64,000 nt of DNA. Source: Sphingomonas sp. TREG-RG-20F-R18-01 (GTDB lineage: Bacteria > Pseudomonadota > Alphaproteobacteria > Sphingomonadales > Sphingomonadaceae). A program made the translations under genes and the position numbers. Shown here in pieces: positions 1 to 8,206 of the stretch; position 1 is the first letter of the stretch; every line of letters starts with the position of its first letter. The notes under the pieces are model-generated. The model did no database searches and was not told the DNA's origin. It saw only the letters and a program-made list of their open reading frames with translations. The stretch spans positions 558,001-622,000 of the forward strand of contig NZ_JAKNQQ010000002.1 in the NCBI RefSeq assembly GCF_022662475.1, read 5' to 3'.

Positions 1-353
1 CGGGTCAAATGGTGTGGCGAGGCCTGCACATAGACGGTCCCGGGCGACGCGCGGCCACGTTTCGGGAGCAGCGAGAGCAGCAGCGGGAGTGTCTCGGCGA
101 CCGAGCGTTGCGCAACGCCGCCGCCCTCGCTGTCCCAGCGGCGCTCCAGCAGGTCGAGATACCGCAGCGCGCTACGGTGCGACAGCCGGCCGTAGCCCGC
201 CAGCGGGTGGACGGCGGCAAAATCCAGGCGGTCGCCCAGGCGCGCGACAAGGCCGCGGGCGTACGCCATTTCGACCCGATCGACGCCGGATGGCGTATGA
301 TGTCGCGCGCGGGAAACCAGCCGCGAGAGATCCAGAATCACGCGTTTCGTCAC
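1..353 (-). CDS. capsule-type glycosyltransferase, N-terminal part (runs off the window)
   Basis: A minus-strand frame begins with GTG at 353-351, overlapping the kpsC stop by 4 bp (GTGA), and stays open to the window edge (117 codons). I translated it by hand. It opens VTKRVILDLSRLVSRARH and continues HTPSGVDRVEMAYARGL, the N-terminal pattern (TPSGVDRVE/AYA) of GT4-like glycosyltransferases in capsule clusters of alphaproteobacteria. The expected role is sugar transfer during capsule assembly in the cytoplasm; donor and acceptor cannot be told from this part. The 4-bp overlap with kpsC argues for one operon and translational coupling. The alternative, no gene here, is unlikely given the family-like N-terminus and the clean open frame. 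The catalytic C-terminal half lies outside the window. Confidence 0.72.
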   Translation of the reverse strand, partial: MTKRVILDLSRLVSRARHHTPSGVDRVEMAYARGLVARLGDRLDFAAVHPLAGYGRLSHRSALRYLDLLERRWDSEGGGVAQRSVAETLPLLLSLLPKRGRASPGTVYVQASPHHLT

Positions 354-1984
354 GATTTGCGTGCCCCGGTGATGCGCCCCTGGAGTCGACGGAGCCGCGT
401 GATCCATCCGAGGCGATTGCGCGCGGCCCCTTGCCCCATGCGCGCGATCAGCACTTCGGGCGTACAGGGCAGGCCCGTGACCGGATCGAGATAGCGGGGA
501 TATTGGATCAACACCCCGGCGATCAGGTCCAGCACGGTCCGTACGCGACCGCGGCGTTCGGGCATCATTCCAAGATCGCGCGTGACACCCCAGCCGGCGT
601 AGAACGGCGTGCCGTGGCAAGTGACGTCACGACCCCGGAGCAGGGCTTCGAATCCGGTCAGCGACGTCAATACATGGACGCCATCGACCAGGTCGAGCAG
701 CGGCGCCATCCCGCCGCCCTCGACCACCCGGTCGGCGTAGCGCAGCGCATCGCTCTCCGACACCGCGCCCCTGCGATGACCGGCGGTCACATCGGGGTGC
801 GGACGAAACCAGATTTCAGCAGCGGGTTCGAGCTGCCGCGCGCGGCGCAGCAGGTCGAGGTTACTGGCAAGGCCCCCGCCGCCGAGCCGCACCGACATGT
901 CGTCCTCGACCTGCCCGGGCACGAGGACGAGGCGACGTCCCGCCTGTCGCGGCGGAAAGGCGTGGGGCATGTCACTGCCGTATTTGCTAATTCCCGCTTG
1001 CAGGATCGTTTCGCGCAGCCGCGCTGCCCGCGCCAGCAGGGCCGGCGCAAAATCGGCGTTTGCGAGCAAGGTTTCCAGATCGCTCGGCTTGCCTGGGTCG
1101 TAATGGATGCCGCGCCAATCGACCGCGACGGAGGACGGGGGCACCAGATTGCTGCCGAGCCCGACCGACCGGACGAACCCGTCCTCGACGCGAACGAGCG
1201 GAATGGCGCGGACGGCCGCGGCCTCGATCATCGCGCTTGAGACGCGGGACGGCCATATCGCAACCGCCCCGCCCAGCCGGGCCGCATGATCCAGCGCCCG
1301 GCGCTCCGACCGGAAGAAGCGAAGCGGATGTTCCGGCGTGTACAGAAAGCGCCCGATCTCCTGGCGCTTCCACCAGCTGAAGCCGCAACCGGCGACGATA
1401 TTGCGGTTGTCCGCGAACATCCGTCGCCAATCGCCCAGGACCGCGATGGTCGCGAACAGGTCGGCGGGCTGTCCGGTGAACGGATCGCGGTACAGCTTCT
1501 GGAATAGCTGCCGGGCAACCCGCTCGCGAAGGGTCGCCGCGTCGTCCCCAGGCGTGCCGTAGCGCCCTGCCGTCATTAGGCGGACCGGCACCCCCGCGAT
1601 CACGGCAAGCGCCACCCACTCGTCGTCGCCATGCGCGACGAGGGCGGTCATCCTCGGTTGCATCGACCAGAAATCGACCGGGGACGCTTGCTCGTCGATC
1701 GTGGCCATGGCTTGCGCGGTAGGCCGATCGCCTTCCGGCACCAGCGCAAGGGCAACGGCGCTTTCGGCGTCCGATCGGGGCCGGTACACGGCGCACGACC
1801 TTGCCGGCGGCCGTTGCCGTCCCCAGAAACCGCCCCCCACGCGGGCCTCGCGGATCGCCGAGAACAGTCGTTCGATGCGGTCGGGCGTGACATCCGGGGC
1901 GGGGCAGTCGCCCGGGCGGGTAACAGCGGCGTCGATCCCCGGGAAAGGAGGCGCGCGGAGCAGCGGCAATGCAACGCCCGTCAT
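350..1984 (-). CDS. kpsC: capsular polysaccharide beta-Kdo transferase, KpsC/LipA-like
   Basis: 544 aa, starting at the ATG whose bases overlap the upstream stop (ATGA at 1981-1984). The frame runs open further upstream, but that part only shadows the neighbouring gene. Family signs: WWKRQEIGRFL near the start of the transferase part, WPSRVSSAMIEAAA followed by VEDGFVRSVGLGS, FRPHPD at about residue 396, and FYAGWGVTRD at about residue 461. These match the retaining Kdo transferases that build the poly-Kdo linker on lysophosphatidylglycerol in ABC-transporter-dependent capsules. E. coli KpsC has two Kdo-transferase modules; at 544 aa this one has room for one clear module plus an N-terminal stretch I cannot assign. 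It sits with kdsA, kpsF and a kdsB-like gene, which supply its CMP-Kdo donor. Confidence 0.85.
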   Translation of the reverse strand: MTGVALPLLRAPPFPGIDAAVTRPGDCPAPDVTPDRIERLFSAIREARVGGGFWGRQRPPARSCAVYRPRSDAESAVALALVPEGDRPTAQAMATIDEQASPVDFWSMQPRMTALVAHGDDEWVALAVIAGVPVRLMTAGRYGTPGDDAATLRERVARQLFQKLYRDPFTGQPADLFATIAVLGDWRRMFADNRNIVAGCGFSWWKRQEIGRFLYTPEHPLRFFRSERRALDHAARLGGAVAIWPSRVSSAMIEAAAVRAIPLVRVEDGFVRSVGLGSNLVPPSSVAVDWRGIHYDPGKPSDLETLLANADFAPALLARAARLRETILQAGISKYGSDMPHAFPPRQAGRRLVLVPGQVEDDMSVRLGGGGLASNLDLLRRARQLEPAAEIWFRPHPDVTAGHRRGAVSESDALRYADRVVEGGGMAPLLDLVDGVHVLTSLTGFEALLRGRDVTCHGTPFYAGWGVTRDLGMMPERRGRVRTVLDLIAGVLIQYPRYLDPVTGLPCTPEVLIARMGQGAARNRLGWITRLRRLQGRITGARKS

Positions 1985-2589
1985 GGTCTGCGATCCCATA
2001 CGGCAAGGCGGAGGATGCCGGCCCGGCGTTCGATCACGGCATAGGCTCCGGTGCGCAGCTTGAGCGAGGCAAGTTGCGAGGCGTCGCGCTGCAAGGCCGG
2101 GTCGGCGTGCAACGCAAAGCGCGCCGCACCGTTGCTCGTCACGACCAGCACGCATCCCCCCACCGTGGTCATCAGGGTGCGCCAGCCCTCGATCCGTTGA
2201 TCGACATCGACGACCCATCCCGGGGGTACCTGCGCTGCGGTATCCCAGCGCGCGAGCGCCGCCATGCCGAGCCGTGCGACAACGTCCTGCTCGAGCCGCC
2301 CCTCGTCCGGGCCATGATCGATCTCGGTCAGCCAATCGGCGGCTTCGATCCGCGGCGCGTCCGGCTGATCGGCGAGGATCCCTGCGATCGTGGCGCGCGT
2401 ACGCAACAGCGGTGCCGCAAGGGCGCGATCGAAGCGCAGGCCCTGCCGCGCGAAGGCCAGGCCCAGCGCCTGTGCTTGCGCCACGCCGCTTTCGACGAGC
2501 GGCAGGTCCGTCGCCGCGCCGATCCTGCGTGCGGGCTCGCCCACGGCAAAGGTGTTACCGTGCCGAACGATCACGAGCGTCAGATCCAT
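1981..2589 (-). CDS. histidine phosphatase superfamily protein in capsule operon, degenerate second His
   Basis: 202 aa. The RHG signature is at residues 9-11 (VIVRHGNT) and the fold context LVESGVAQAQALG...APLLRTRATIAGI is typical of phosphoglycerate-mutase-like phosphatases, including the second Arg. The C-terminal position that normally reads SHG or GHG reads VVTSNGAARF, so the second catalytic His appears replaced by Asn. It lies between kdsB and kpsC and overlaps both (10 bp and 4 bp), so it is almost certainly part of the capsule operon. No KdsC-type HAD phosphatase is present here, so a role in removing phosphate from Kdo-8-phosphate is an attractive inference. A non-catalytic or altered-chemistry role is equally possible because of the missing His. 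Confidence 0.8.
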   Translation of the reverse strand: MDLTLVIVRHGNTFAVGEPARRIGAATDLPLVESGVAQAQALGLAFARQGLRFDRALAAPLLRTRATIAGILADQPDAPRIEAADWLTEIDHGPDEGRLEQDVVARLGMAALARWDTAAQVPPGWVVDVDQRIEGWRTLMTTVGGCVLVVTSNGAARFALHADPALQRDASQLASLKLRTGAYAVIERRAGILRLAVWDRRP

Positions 2590-3431
2590 GAGAGTCGGGG
2601 TTCGCCGTGTTCGGTGATCAAGCGTTCGGCCATGGCCACGTCGGCGGCCGTATCGATCCCCGACATGCTGTGCGGCGACGGATCGGCGGCGACCGTCAGT
2701 ATGTCGTCACCCGCCTCCAGGAAGCGCAACTGTTCAAGGCCTTCAAGCCGTTCATAGCACGTCGGCGTCGTCGCCTCGAACCGTTGCAAGGCAGCGAATG
2801 TGTAGGCGTAAAGTCCGATGTGGCGGAACACCGGCGACAGGAGATCGCGCTCGCGCACCTGCGCTTCGTCGCGGATCGCGGGGATGATGGCCTTGGAAAA
2901 CCACAGCGCGCGGCCATCGGGACGACGCGTACAGGTCGTTCCACTGAACGGCGAAACCGCCTTGTGCGCGCGCAACGCATCGAGCGCGGGCCAGGCCAGC
3001 TGGATCACCGGGGTCGCGACACCGCACGACGATGCCCGCAGCGCGGCGATCAGCGTCGCGATCGTCGCCGGCTGAACGAACGGCGCGTCCCCCTGGAGAT
3101 TGACGACGATGGGTGGCGCATCGCGGCGACTCCGCGCGGCTGCCCAGGCGCGGCCCGATCCGGATGCGATGGCAGGATCGGTCATCACCGCGTCGCAGCC
3201 GAGGCTGTGGGCATGGTCGCGGATCCGCCGGTCGTCCGTCGCGACGACCACGTCGACATTCCCCGCACGCCGCGCGCCTTCGCGCGCGATCGCCACGACG
3301 CGCGCGAGCAGCGTCTGTCCCGCGATCGGGATCAGGGGTTTGCCGGGCAGACGTTGGGACCCGAAGCGGGCCGGAACCACGATCAGGTCGGGCGCGGCTA
3401 CCTCAGGCAACGCCTGCCCGCAGAATGTCAT
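2580..3431 (-). CDS. kdsB: CMP-Kdo synthetase-like protein (KdsB/KpsU family, divergent)
   Basis: About 283 aa from the ATG at 3431, overlapping kpsF by 29 bp; a TTG at 3410 would give 276 aa and is possible. KdsB is usually about 250 aa. The family would couple Kdo to CTP to form CMP-Kdo, the donor for KpsC. Conserved marks: VVPARFGSQRLPGKPL (nucleotide loop), VATDD, NLQGD with its metal-binding Asp, LEQLRFLEAG, and SGIDTAADV with the second metal Asp. Two usual motifs differ: the Glu of QGDEP is Ala (NLQGDAPF), and SGTER/SGTDR reads SGSGRAW. Both lie in or near the sugar pocket of known KdsB proteins, so a changed acceptor sugar cannot be excluded. It overlaps the phosphatase-like gene by 10 bp. 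Confidence 0.8.
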   Translation of the reverse strand: MTFCGQALPEVAAPDLIVVPARFGSQRLPGKPLIPIAGQTLLARVVAIAREGARRAGNVDVVVATDDRRIRDHAHSLGCDAVMTDPAIASGSGRAWAAARSRRDAPPIVVNLQGDAPFVQPATIATLIAALRASSCGVATPVIQLAWPALDALRAHKAVSPFSGTTCTRRPDGRALWFSKAIIPAIRDEAQVRERDLLSPVFRHIGLYAYTFAALQRFEATTPTCYERLEGLEQLRFLEAGDDILTVAADPSPHSMSGIDTAADVAMAERLITEHGEPRLSWI

Positions 3432-4398
3432 GGAGATGGATGACGCCGACCAGCCGGTCCTTTTCGCACACGAACAAGACCGAGACGGCATTGTCGTTGA
3501 TGATCCGCAACGCGTCCGAGGTCAGCGTATCGGGCGCGACCGTGATCGGTGTCGCGGTCATATGCTCGCCGATGGCGTCTCCGAGCCGCTCGCTGGCAAA
3601 GCTGCGCCGGAGGTCGCCGTCGGTGAAGACGCCGACGAGCCTGTCCTGCAGGTCGACGACCGCGGTGCAGCCATAGCGCTTGCGACTCATCTCGATCGTC
3701 GCGTCGAGCAGGGTTGCGCCCATCCGCACCATCGGTACGTCGGCCTCGCTCGCCATCAGTTGCGCGACGGTCGTGAGCTGGGCGCCCAACCGGCCGCCCG
3801 GGTGGAAGGTCAAAAAGTCCGACCGCGAGAAACCGCGCTGTTCGGTCAATGCGACCGCAATGGCATCGCCCAGCACCGCCTGCACGGTGCTCGACGAGGT
3901 CGGCGCGAGTTCGTTGGGGCATGCCTCGCGAACCGTCGGCAACGCGAGGCAGATATCGGCGGCGCGTCCCGCGGTGCTTTCCGGATTGGCGGTTGCGACG
4001 ATCAGCCGGACGCCGAAGCGGCGACAATAAGTGATGATCGCGCCGAGTTCGGTCGTCTCGCCGGACCAGCTCAGGGCGAAGACGATGTCACCGACGCTGA
4101 TCATCCCCAGGTCGCCGTGGCTCGCCTCGCTGGAGTGCAGAAACAGCGCGGGCGTGCCGGTCGAGGCCAAAGTGGCGGCGATCTTGCGACCGACCAGGCC
4201 GCTTTTCCCCATGCCGGTCACGATCAGGCGCCCGGACAGCGCGCCGATCTCGGCCACCGTCTGCAGGAAACTCTGCCGCAGGGGCGATGTGCGCAGCGCT
4301 TCCGACAGGGCGTGCAACGCATCGATCTCGATCCGCGTCGTCCGCAAGGCGGAGAGCAATCCCTTCTCGTCTGATACTTTCGCGGCGATCGCGTGCAT
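3403..4398 (-). CDS. kpsF: arabinose-5-phosphate isomerase, KpsF/KdsD
   Basis: 331 aa from the ATG at 4398, preceded by GAGAGAA; an in-frame TTG at 4440 would add 14 residues but is less likely. The enzyme interconverts ribulose-5-phosphate and arabinose-5-phosphate, the sugar used by KdsA. It has an N-terminal SIS domain with [16 protein letters not shown] and [14 protein letters not shown], the phosphate-binding and active-site signature of this family. Two CBS repeats follow ([20 protein letters not shown] and [20 protein letters not shown]). Length and domain order match the family. It is the first gene of the leftward capsule operon and is divergent from kdsA across a 153-bp gap that should hold both promoters. 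Confidence 0.93.
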   Translation of the reverse strand: MHAIAAKVSDEKGLLSALRTTRIEIDALHALSEALRTSPLRQSFLQTVAEIGALSGRLIVTGMGKSGLVGRKIAATLASTGTPALFLHSSEASHGDLGMISVGDIVFALSWSGETTELGAIITYCRRFGVRLIVATANPESTAGRAADICLALPTVREACPNELAPTSSSTVQAVLGDAIAVALTEQRGFSRSDFLTFHPGGRLGAQLTTVAQLMASEADVPMVRMGATLLDATIEMSRKRYGCTAVVDLQDRLVGVFTDGDLRRSFASERLGDAIGEHMTATPITVAPDTLTSDALRIINDNAVSVLFVCEKDRLVGVIHLHDILRAGVA

Positions 4399-4551
4399 GG
4401 ATTCTCTCAACGTTGCTCTGACCCCCCAGTCGGTTTGCAACTAAAGTGTTATCGCGTTGACTTCCAGCGAAACGACGGCAGAAGTCGCGGCGTCACCAAC
4501 CGCCGCCATTTAGGCGTGTTTTGGCGCCGGCACGATGAGGGAAAACGGATA

Positions 4552-5400
4552 ATGCGTCTGTGTGGGCGAGACATCGGTCCAGCCGAGCCGATCTTCTTCA
4601 TCGTCGGTCCGTGCGTGATCGAAAGCGAGGCGTTCGCTCTGTCCACCGCGACGCAGTTGCGCGCGATCGCCGACCGGCTTGGCGTGCTGCTGATCTACAA
4701 GAGCTCGTTCGACAAGGCCAATCGCAGCTCCGGGAAATCCTTCCGTGGCCCCGGGATCGAAGAAGGGCTGCGCATTCTCGAAAAGGTCCGCGCCGAAACC
4801 GGGTTGCCGGTGCTGACCGACGTGCATGGCGACGACCAGGTCAAGATGGTGGCCGAGGTCGTCGACGTGTTGCAGACACCCGCCTTCCTCGCGCGGCAGA
4901 CCGATTTCATTGCGGCGGTCGCGGCGTCCGGCAAGCCCGTCAACATCAAGAAGGGCCAGTTCCTGGCGCCCGGCGACATGATCCACGTCGCCGACAAGGC
5001 TCGCGCCGCCGCCGCCGCGGCAGGGGTGGAAACCGACAATTTCATGATGTGCGAACGCGGCGCGAGCTTCGGCTACAACAATCTGGTGTCCGACATGCGC
5101 AGCCTTGCGATCATGCGGGACACCCATTGCCCGGTCGTGTTCGACGCGACGCATTCGGTCCAGTTGCCGGGCGGGCAGGGGGACCGTTCGGGCGGACAGC
5201 GGGAATTCGTTCCCGTGCTGGCGCGTGCTGCCGTCGCCGCAGGGATTTCTGGCTTGTTCGTGGAATCGCATCCCGATCCCGACCAGGCGATGTCGGATGG
5301 ACCCAATAGCTGGCCGCTCGACCGCCTTGAACCGCTGCTGGAGCAGCTGATCGCGATCGACTCGCTCGTCAAGCAGGGTGGTCTCGACCCGCGCTTCTGA
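4552..5400 (+). CDS. kdsA: 3-deoxy-8-phosphooctulonate synthase
   Basis: 282 aa, the normal size for KdsA. It condenses arabinose-5-phosphate with phosphoenolpyruvate to Kdo-8-phosphate in the cytoplasm. Signatures: [10 protein letters not shown] near the start, [28 protein letters not shown], and [13 protein letters not shown]. The frame is open further upstream, but homology begins at the ATG at 4552, where the text [16 protein letters not shown] follows. It faces away from the kpsF operon, so the substrate-making isomerase and this synthase share one intergenic region. The copy could serve lipopolysaccharide as well as capsule; only a genome-wide search for another kdsA would tell. Confidence 0.95.
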   Translation: MRLCGRDIGPAEPIFFIVGPCVIESEAFALSTATQLRAIADRLGVLLIYKSSFDKANRSSGKSFRGPGIEEGLRILEKVRAETGLPVLTDVHGDDQVKMVAEVVDVLQTPAFLARQTDFIAAVAASGKPVNIKKGQFLAPGDMIHVADKARAAAAAAGVETDNFMMCERGASFGYNNLVSDMRSLAIMRDTHCPVVFDATHSVQLPGGQGDRSGGQREFVPVLARAAVAAGISGLFVESHPDPDQAMSDGPNSWPLDRLEPLLEQLIAIDSLVKQGGLDPRF

Positions 5401-5433
5401 AGCATCCCCCGATCAGGGAACACGTCTTCCGCC

Positions 5434-5751
5434 ATGTTCGCCCATGTTCCCGTATCGATCGGCCTACAGCTGGCATGCTGGGGAATCGGACGTCTGTTCG
5501 GCGTCCGCAATACGCCATGCGTGTGGATGGGATGCTTTGCTGGCAGCGCGGCGTGCATCATGCGCGAAATCACCCAGCGCGAATATCAGTGGATCGAGCA
5601 ATTTGGCGCGGGGCGTCGCGCGAACATGCCCGGCTATGCCGGGCTCGAGATCTGGCAATGGAACAGCCATTCGATCAGCGAGACGGTCGTCGCGATCGCG
5701 GCATCCCTCGCACTGGCCACGATCGTCACCCTGCGCGGCACGCAGCGCTGA
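5434..5751 (+). CDS. small membrane protein of unknown function
   Basis: 105 aa, starting at ATG 5434, 33 bp after kdsA and on the same strand, so it may be read from the kdsA transcript. I do not recognise the family. An N-terminal hydrophobic stretch (VSIGLQLACWGIGRLFG) and a C-terminal one (TVVAIAASLALATIVTL) flank a polar middle with REYQWIEQFGAGRRANMPG, which suggests two membrane passes. A longer minus-strand frame overlaps it but has no recognisable protein features. Host-like codon use supports a real gene. Confidence 0.5.
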   Translation: MFAHVPVSIGLQLACWGIGRLFGVRNTPCVWMGCFAGSAACIMREITQREYQWIEQFGAGRRANMPGYAGLEIWQWNSHSISETVVAIAASLALATIVTLRGTQR

Positions 5752-5877
5752 CCCGCCAGGCGCGCGGCGGGCGCGCCCATCATTCCCGGAACGCTGTCGT
5801 TCATCTCCGCGAAAGCTTGCGAGCCCCACGTCAGCGCGGCGTGGCGGAAAGGTCATGGCCGAATCGTTCCGGGAGAC

Positions 5878-5907
5878 GATGAGACGGCCTTGATACTTTA
5901 TCTCATC
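5878..5907. promoter_or_regulatory. inverted repeat upstream of the TonB receptor gene
   Basis: GATGAGA at 5878-5884 is repeated in inverted form as TCTCATC at 5901-5907, with a 16-base spacer. It lies about 57 bp before the TonB receptor ATG in an otherwise featureless 212-bp gap. It could be an operator for that gene or a weak terminator for the small gene upstream. No Fur-type box was recognised. Confidence 0.3.
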
Positions 5908-5963
5908 ACATGTACGGAACCGCCGTCGCACCGAACTAAGTTGCTCGAAAAGGCTGTCTCCCC

Positions 5964-8153
5964 ATGCTTCGATCCCTTCTTCTGTCGAGTGTTGCCGTGT
6001 CGCTCCTGATGCCCGTGACGGCCGTCGCACAGCAGACGCAGACGATCGAAACGGCCGTGGACTCCACGCCGGCACCAACGGCGATCGCATCGCCCGGCAC
6101 CCCTGCAGGCCCCGACATCGTCATCACCGGTCGCCTCGACGCGGCGCGCGCCTCGATCCAGCCGAGCCTTGGCGCGACGACCTATTCGATCACCAACGCC
6201 CAGATCCAGGCGCTGCCCGGCGGCGACAACCTCCAGCTCAACCAGATCCTGCTGCAATTGCCGGGCGTGGTGCAGGATGGCGGGGGCCAGTTCCACGTGC
6301 GCGATGATCACAACAATCTGCAATATCGCATCAACGGCACGATCCTGCCCGAAGGCGTATCGGTGTTCGGCCAGACGCTCAGCCCGCGCATCGTCGAGCG
6401 GTTCGACCTGCGCACCGGCGCGCTCCCCGCGCAATATGGCCTGCGCACGGCGGGGATCATCGACGTCACGACCAAGAGCCATTTCGACAATAGCGGCGTC
6501 GCCTCGCTGTACGGCGGTACCAACGACACGATCCAGCCGAGCGTCGAATATGGCGGGTCGACGGGACAGACCAACTACTTCGTCACCGGCAGCTACAAGC
6601 ACAGCAACATCGGGATCGAGGCGGTCGATCCCGGGCGCACGCCGATCCATGACAATACCGACCAATATCAGGGCTTCGTCTATCTCGACCATACGCTGGA
6701 TTCGAACAACCGCATTTCGCTGATCGGGGGCTATGCGGACCAGAGCTTCCAGATCCCCAACCCGCGCGGTCTGCATCCCAACAGCGGCTATACCGTTGGT
6801 GGACAGACGGATTTCCTCAGCAACGATCTCGACGAGCGCCAGCACGAGCAGACTGCCTTCGCGCTCGCCAGCCTGCTGCACGATGCCGGGCCGCTGACGC
6901 TCCAGGCGTCCCTGTTCGCGCGCTATTCCGCGCTGCGCTATACGCCGGACGTGGTCGGCGAACTGCTGTTCAACGGTCTCGCGCAGAACGCCTATAAGCG
7001 CGACTTCACCTTCGGCGGACAGGTCGAGGGCGCGTATCGCCTGAGTTCCGCCCATACGCTGCGCGGCGGCGTGATCGTGTCGCGCGATCGCAACAACAGC
7101 CAGACCGCGACCCAGGTGTTGCCGGGCACGTATGATGCCGATCGCGCCTTCACCCAGACCGGACAGCCGGTCACCGTCGTGGACAATGGCGCCAAGACCG
7201 AAATGACGTACAGTGTCTATCTCCAGGACGAATGGAAGATCGCCGAGCCGCTGGTCGTCAATTTCGGCGGACGCTTCGACCATTATGACGGCTATCGTTC
7301 GGAAAGCGCCTTCTCGCCGCGCGTCAATGCCGTGCTGACGCCAGTCGAAGGGCTTGCGCTCCATGCCGGCTATTCGCGCTATTTCTCGCCGCCGCCATTT
7401 GCCAATGTCGCGACGACCAGCGTGCTCAAGTTCCGTGGCACGAGTGCACAGGCGCCGGGCGACGATGGCGCAAATACGCCACTCGCGGATGCGCCTTATG
7501 CCGAGAAGCAGGATTATTTCGATATTGGCGGGCAGTGGAAGCTTTCGCCGACGGTGACGGTCGGACTCGATGGCTATTATCGCAAATCGTACGACCTGCT
7601 CGACGAAGGGCAGTTCGGCGCGCCGATCATCCTGACGCCGTTCAATTACGGGCGCGGGACGATCAAGGGGGCCGAGGCAAACGTCAGCTATGCCGCGCAC
7701 GGCCTGTCGCTGTACGGCAACCTTGCCTATGCCAAGGCGCAAGGGACCAACATCGTCTCGTCACAGTTCAATTTTGCGCCCGCCGACTTGGCGACGATCG
7801 CGCGCCAGTCGATCTATCTCGACCACGACCAGACATGGACCGCCTCGGCGGGTGCGTCCTATCGCATCGAGCAGGGCGGGTTGCGGAACACGCGGATCGG
7901 CGGGTCGATGCTATACGGGTCAGGCCTGCGCCGCGACGGCGATGTTCCCAACGGCGGCAAGCTGCCTGCCTATGCGGTCTTCAACCTGACCACGAGCCAC
8001 ACTTTCACCGGCCCGGGGATCGAGATCCGTGCGGACATCATCAACGTAGCGGACCATGTGTACGAGATCCGCGACGGTTCCGGGGTCGGGGTCGGTGCGC
8101 CACAATTCGGCGCGCGGCGCGGCTTCCTGTTCGGGATCAGCAAGACGATCTGA
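5964..8153 (+). CDS. TonB-dependent outer membrane receptor
   Basis: 729 aa. A signal peptide (MLRSLLLSSVAVSLLMPVTA, then VAQQ) is followed by a spacer and the motif DIVITGRLD, which resembles the TonB box region of sphingomonad receptors. A plug domain (about residues 65-170: ITNAQIQALPGGDN, LLQLPGVVQDG, YRINGTILPEG) leads into a long beta-barrel rich in alternating aromatic strands and ending FGISKTI. It would import a substrate across the outer membrane using TonB energy. The substrate is unknown: no transporter, regulator or degradative gene sits beside it, and no haem- or siderophore-specific motif was recognised. The next gene is convergent. Confidence 0.88.
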   Translation: MLRSLLLSSVAVSLLMPVTAVAQQTQTIETAVDSTPAPTAIASPGTPAGPDIVITGRLDAARASIQPSLGATTYSITNAQIQALPGGDNLQLNQILLQLPGVVQDGGGQFHVRDDHNNLQYRINGTILPEGVSVFGQTLSPRIVERFDLRTGALPAQYGLRTAGIIDVTTKSHFDNSGVASLYGGTNDTIQPSVEYGGSTGQTNYFVTGSYKHSNIGIEAVDPGRTPIHDNTDQYQGFVYLDHTLDSNNRISLIGGYADQSFQIPNPRGLHPNSGYTVGGQTDFLSNDLDERQHEQTAFALASLLHDAGPLTLQASLFARYSALRYTPDVVGELLFNGLAQNAYKRDFTFGGQVEGAYRLSSAHTLRGGVIVSRDRNNSQTATQVLPGTYDADRAFTQTGQPVTVVDNGAKTEMTYSVYLQDEWKIAEPLVVNFGGRFDHYDGYRSESAFSPRVNAVLTPVEGLALHAGYSRYFSPPPFANVATTSVLKFRGTSAQAPGDDGANTPLADAPYAEKQDYFDIGGQWKLSPTVTVGLDGYYRKSYDLLDEGQFGAPIILTPFNYGRGTIKGAEANVSYAAHGLSLYGNLAYAKAQGTNIVSSQFNFAPADLATIARQSIYLDHDQTWTASAGASYRIEQGGLRNTRIGGSMLYGSGLRRDGDVPNGGKLPAYAVFNLTTSHTFTGPGIEIRADIINVADHVYEIRDGSGVGVGAPQFGARRGFLFGISKTI

Positions 8154-8206
8154 CCGGCTGGGGGACCGATCGTCGCTCGAACAGGACTGGATTGCGCCAG
8201 CCGCCG

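Noticed and set aside
350..2335. 661-codon reading of kpsC
   Set aside because: The first 117 codons are Arg/Gly-rich shadow of the phosphatase-like gene; the ATG at 1984 overlaps the upstream stop as ATGA.
5914..5936. EcfG promoter before the TonB receptor (GTACGGAAC)
   Set aside because: GGAAC is present but the nearest GTT is 18-19 bases away and lacks the C of CGTT; the similar GTACGGAAC at 31710 also lacks a -10.
5898..7742. 614-codon minus-strand frame opposite the TonB receptor
   Set aside because: Composition is typical antisense (Arg/Ile/Val runs) and no motif is present; the receptor on the plus strand is certain.
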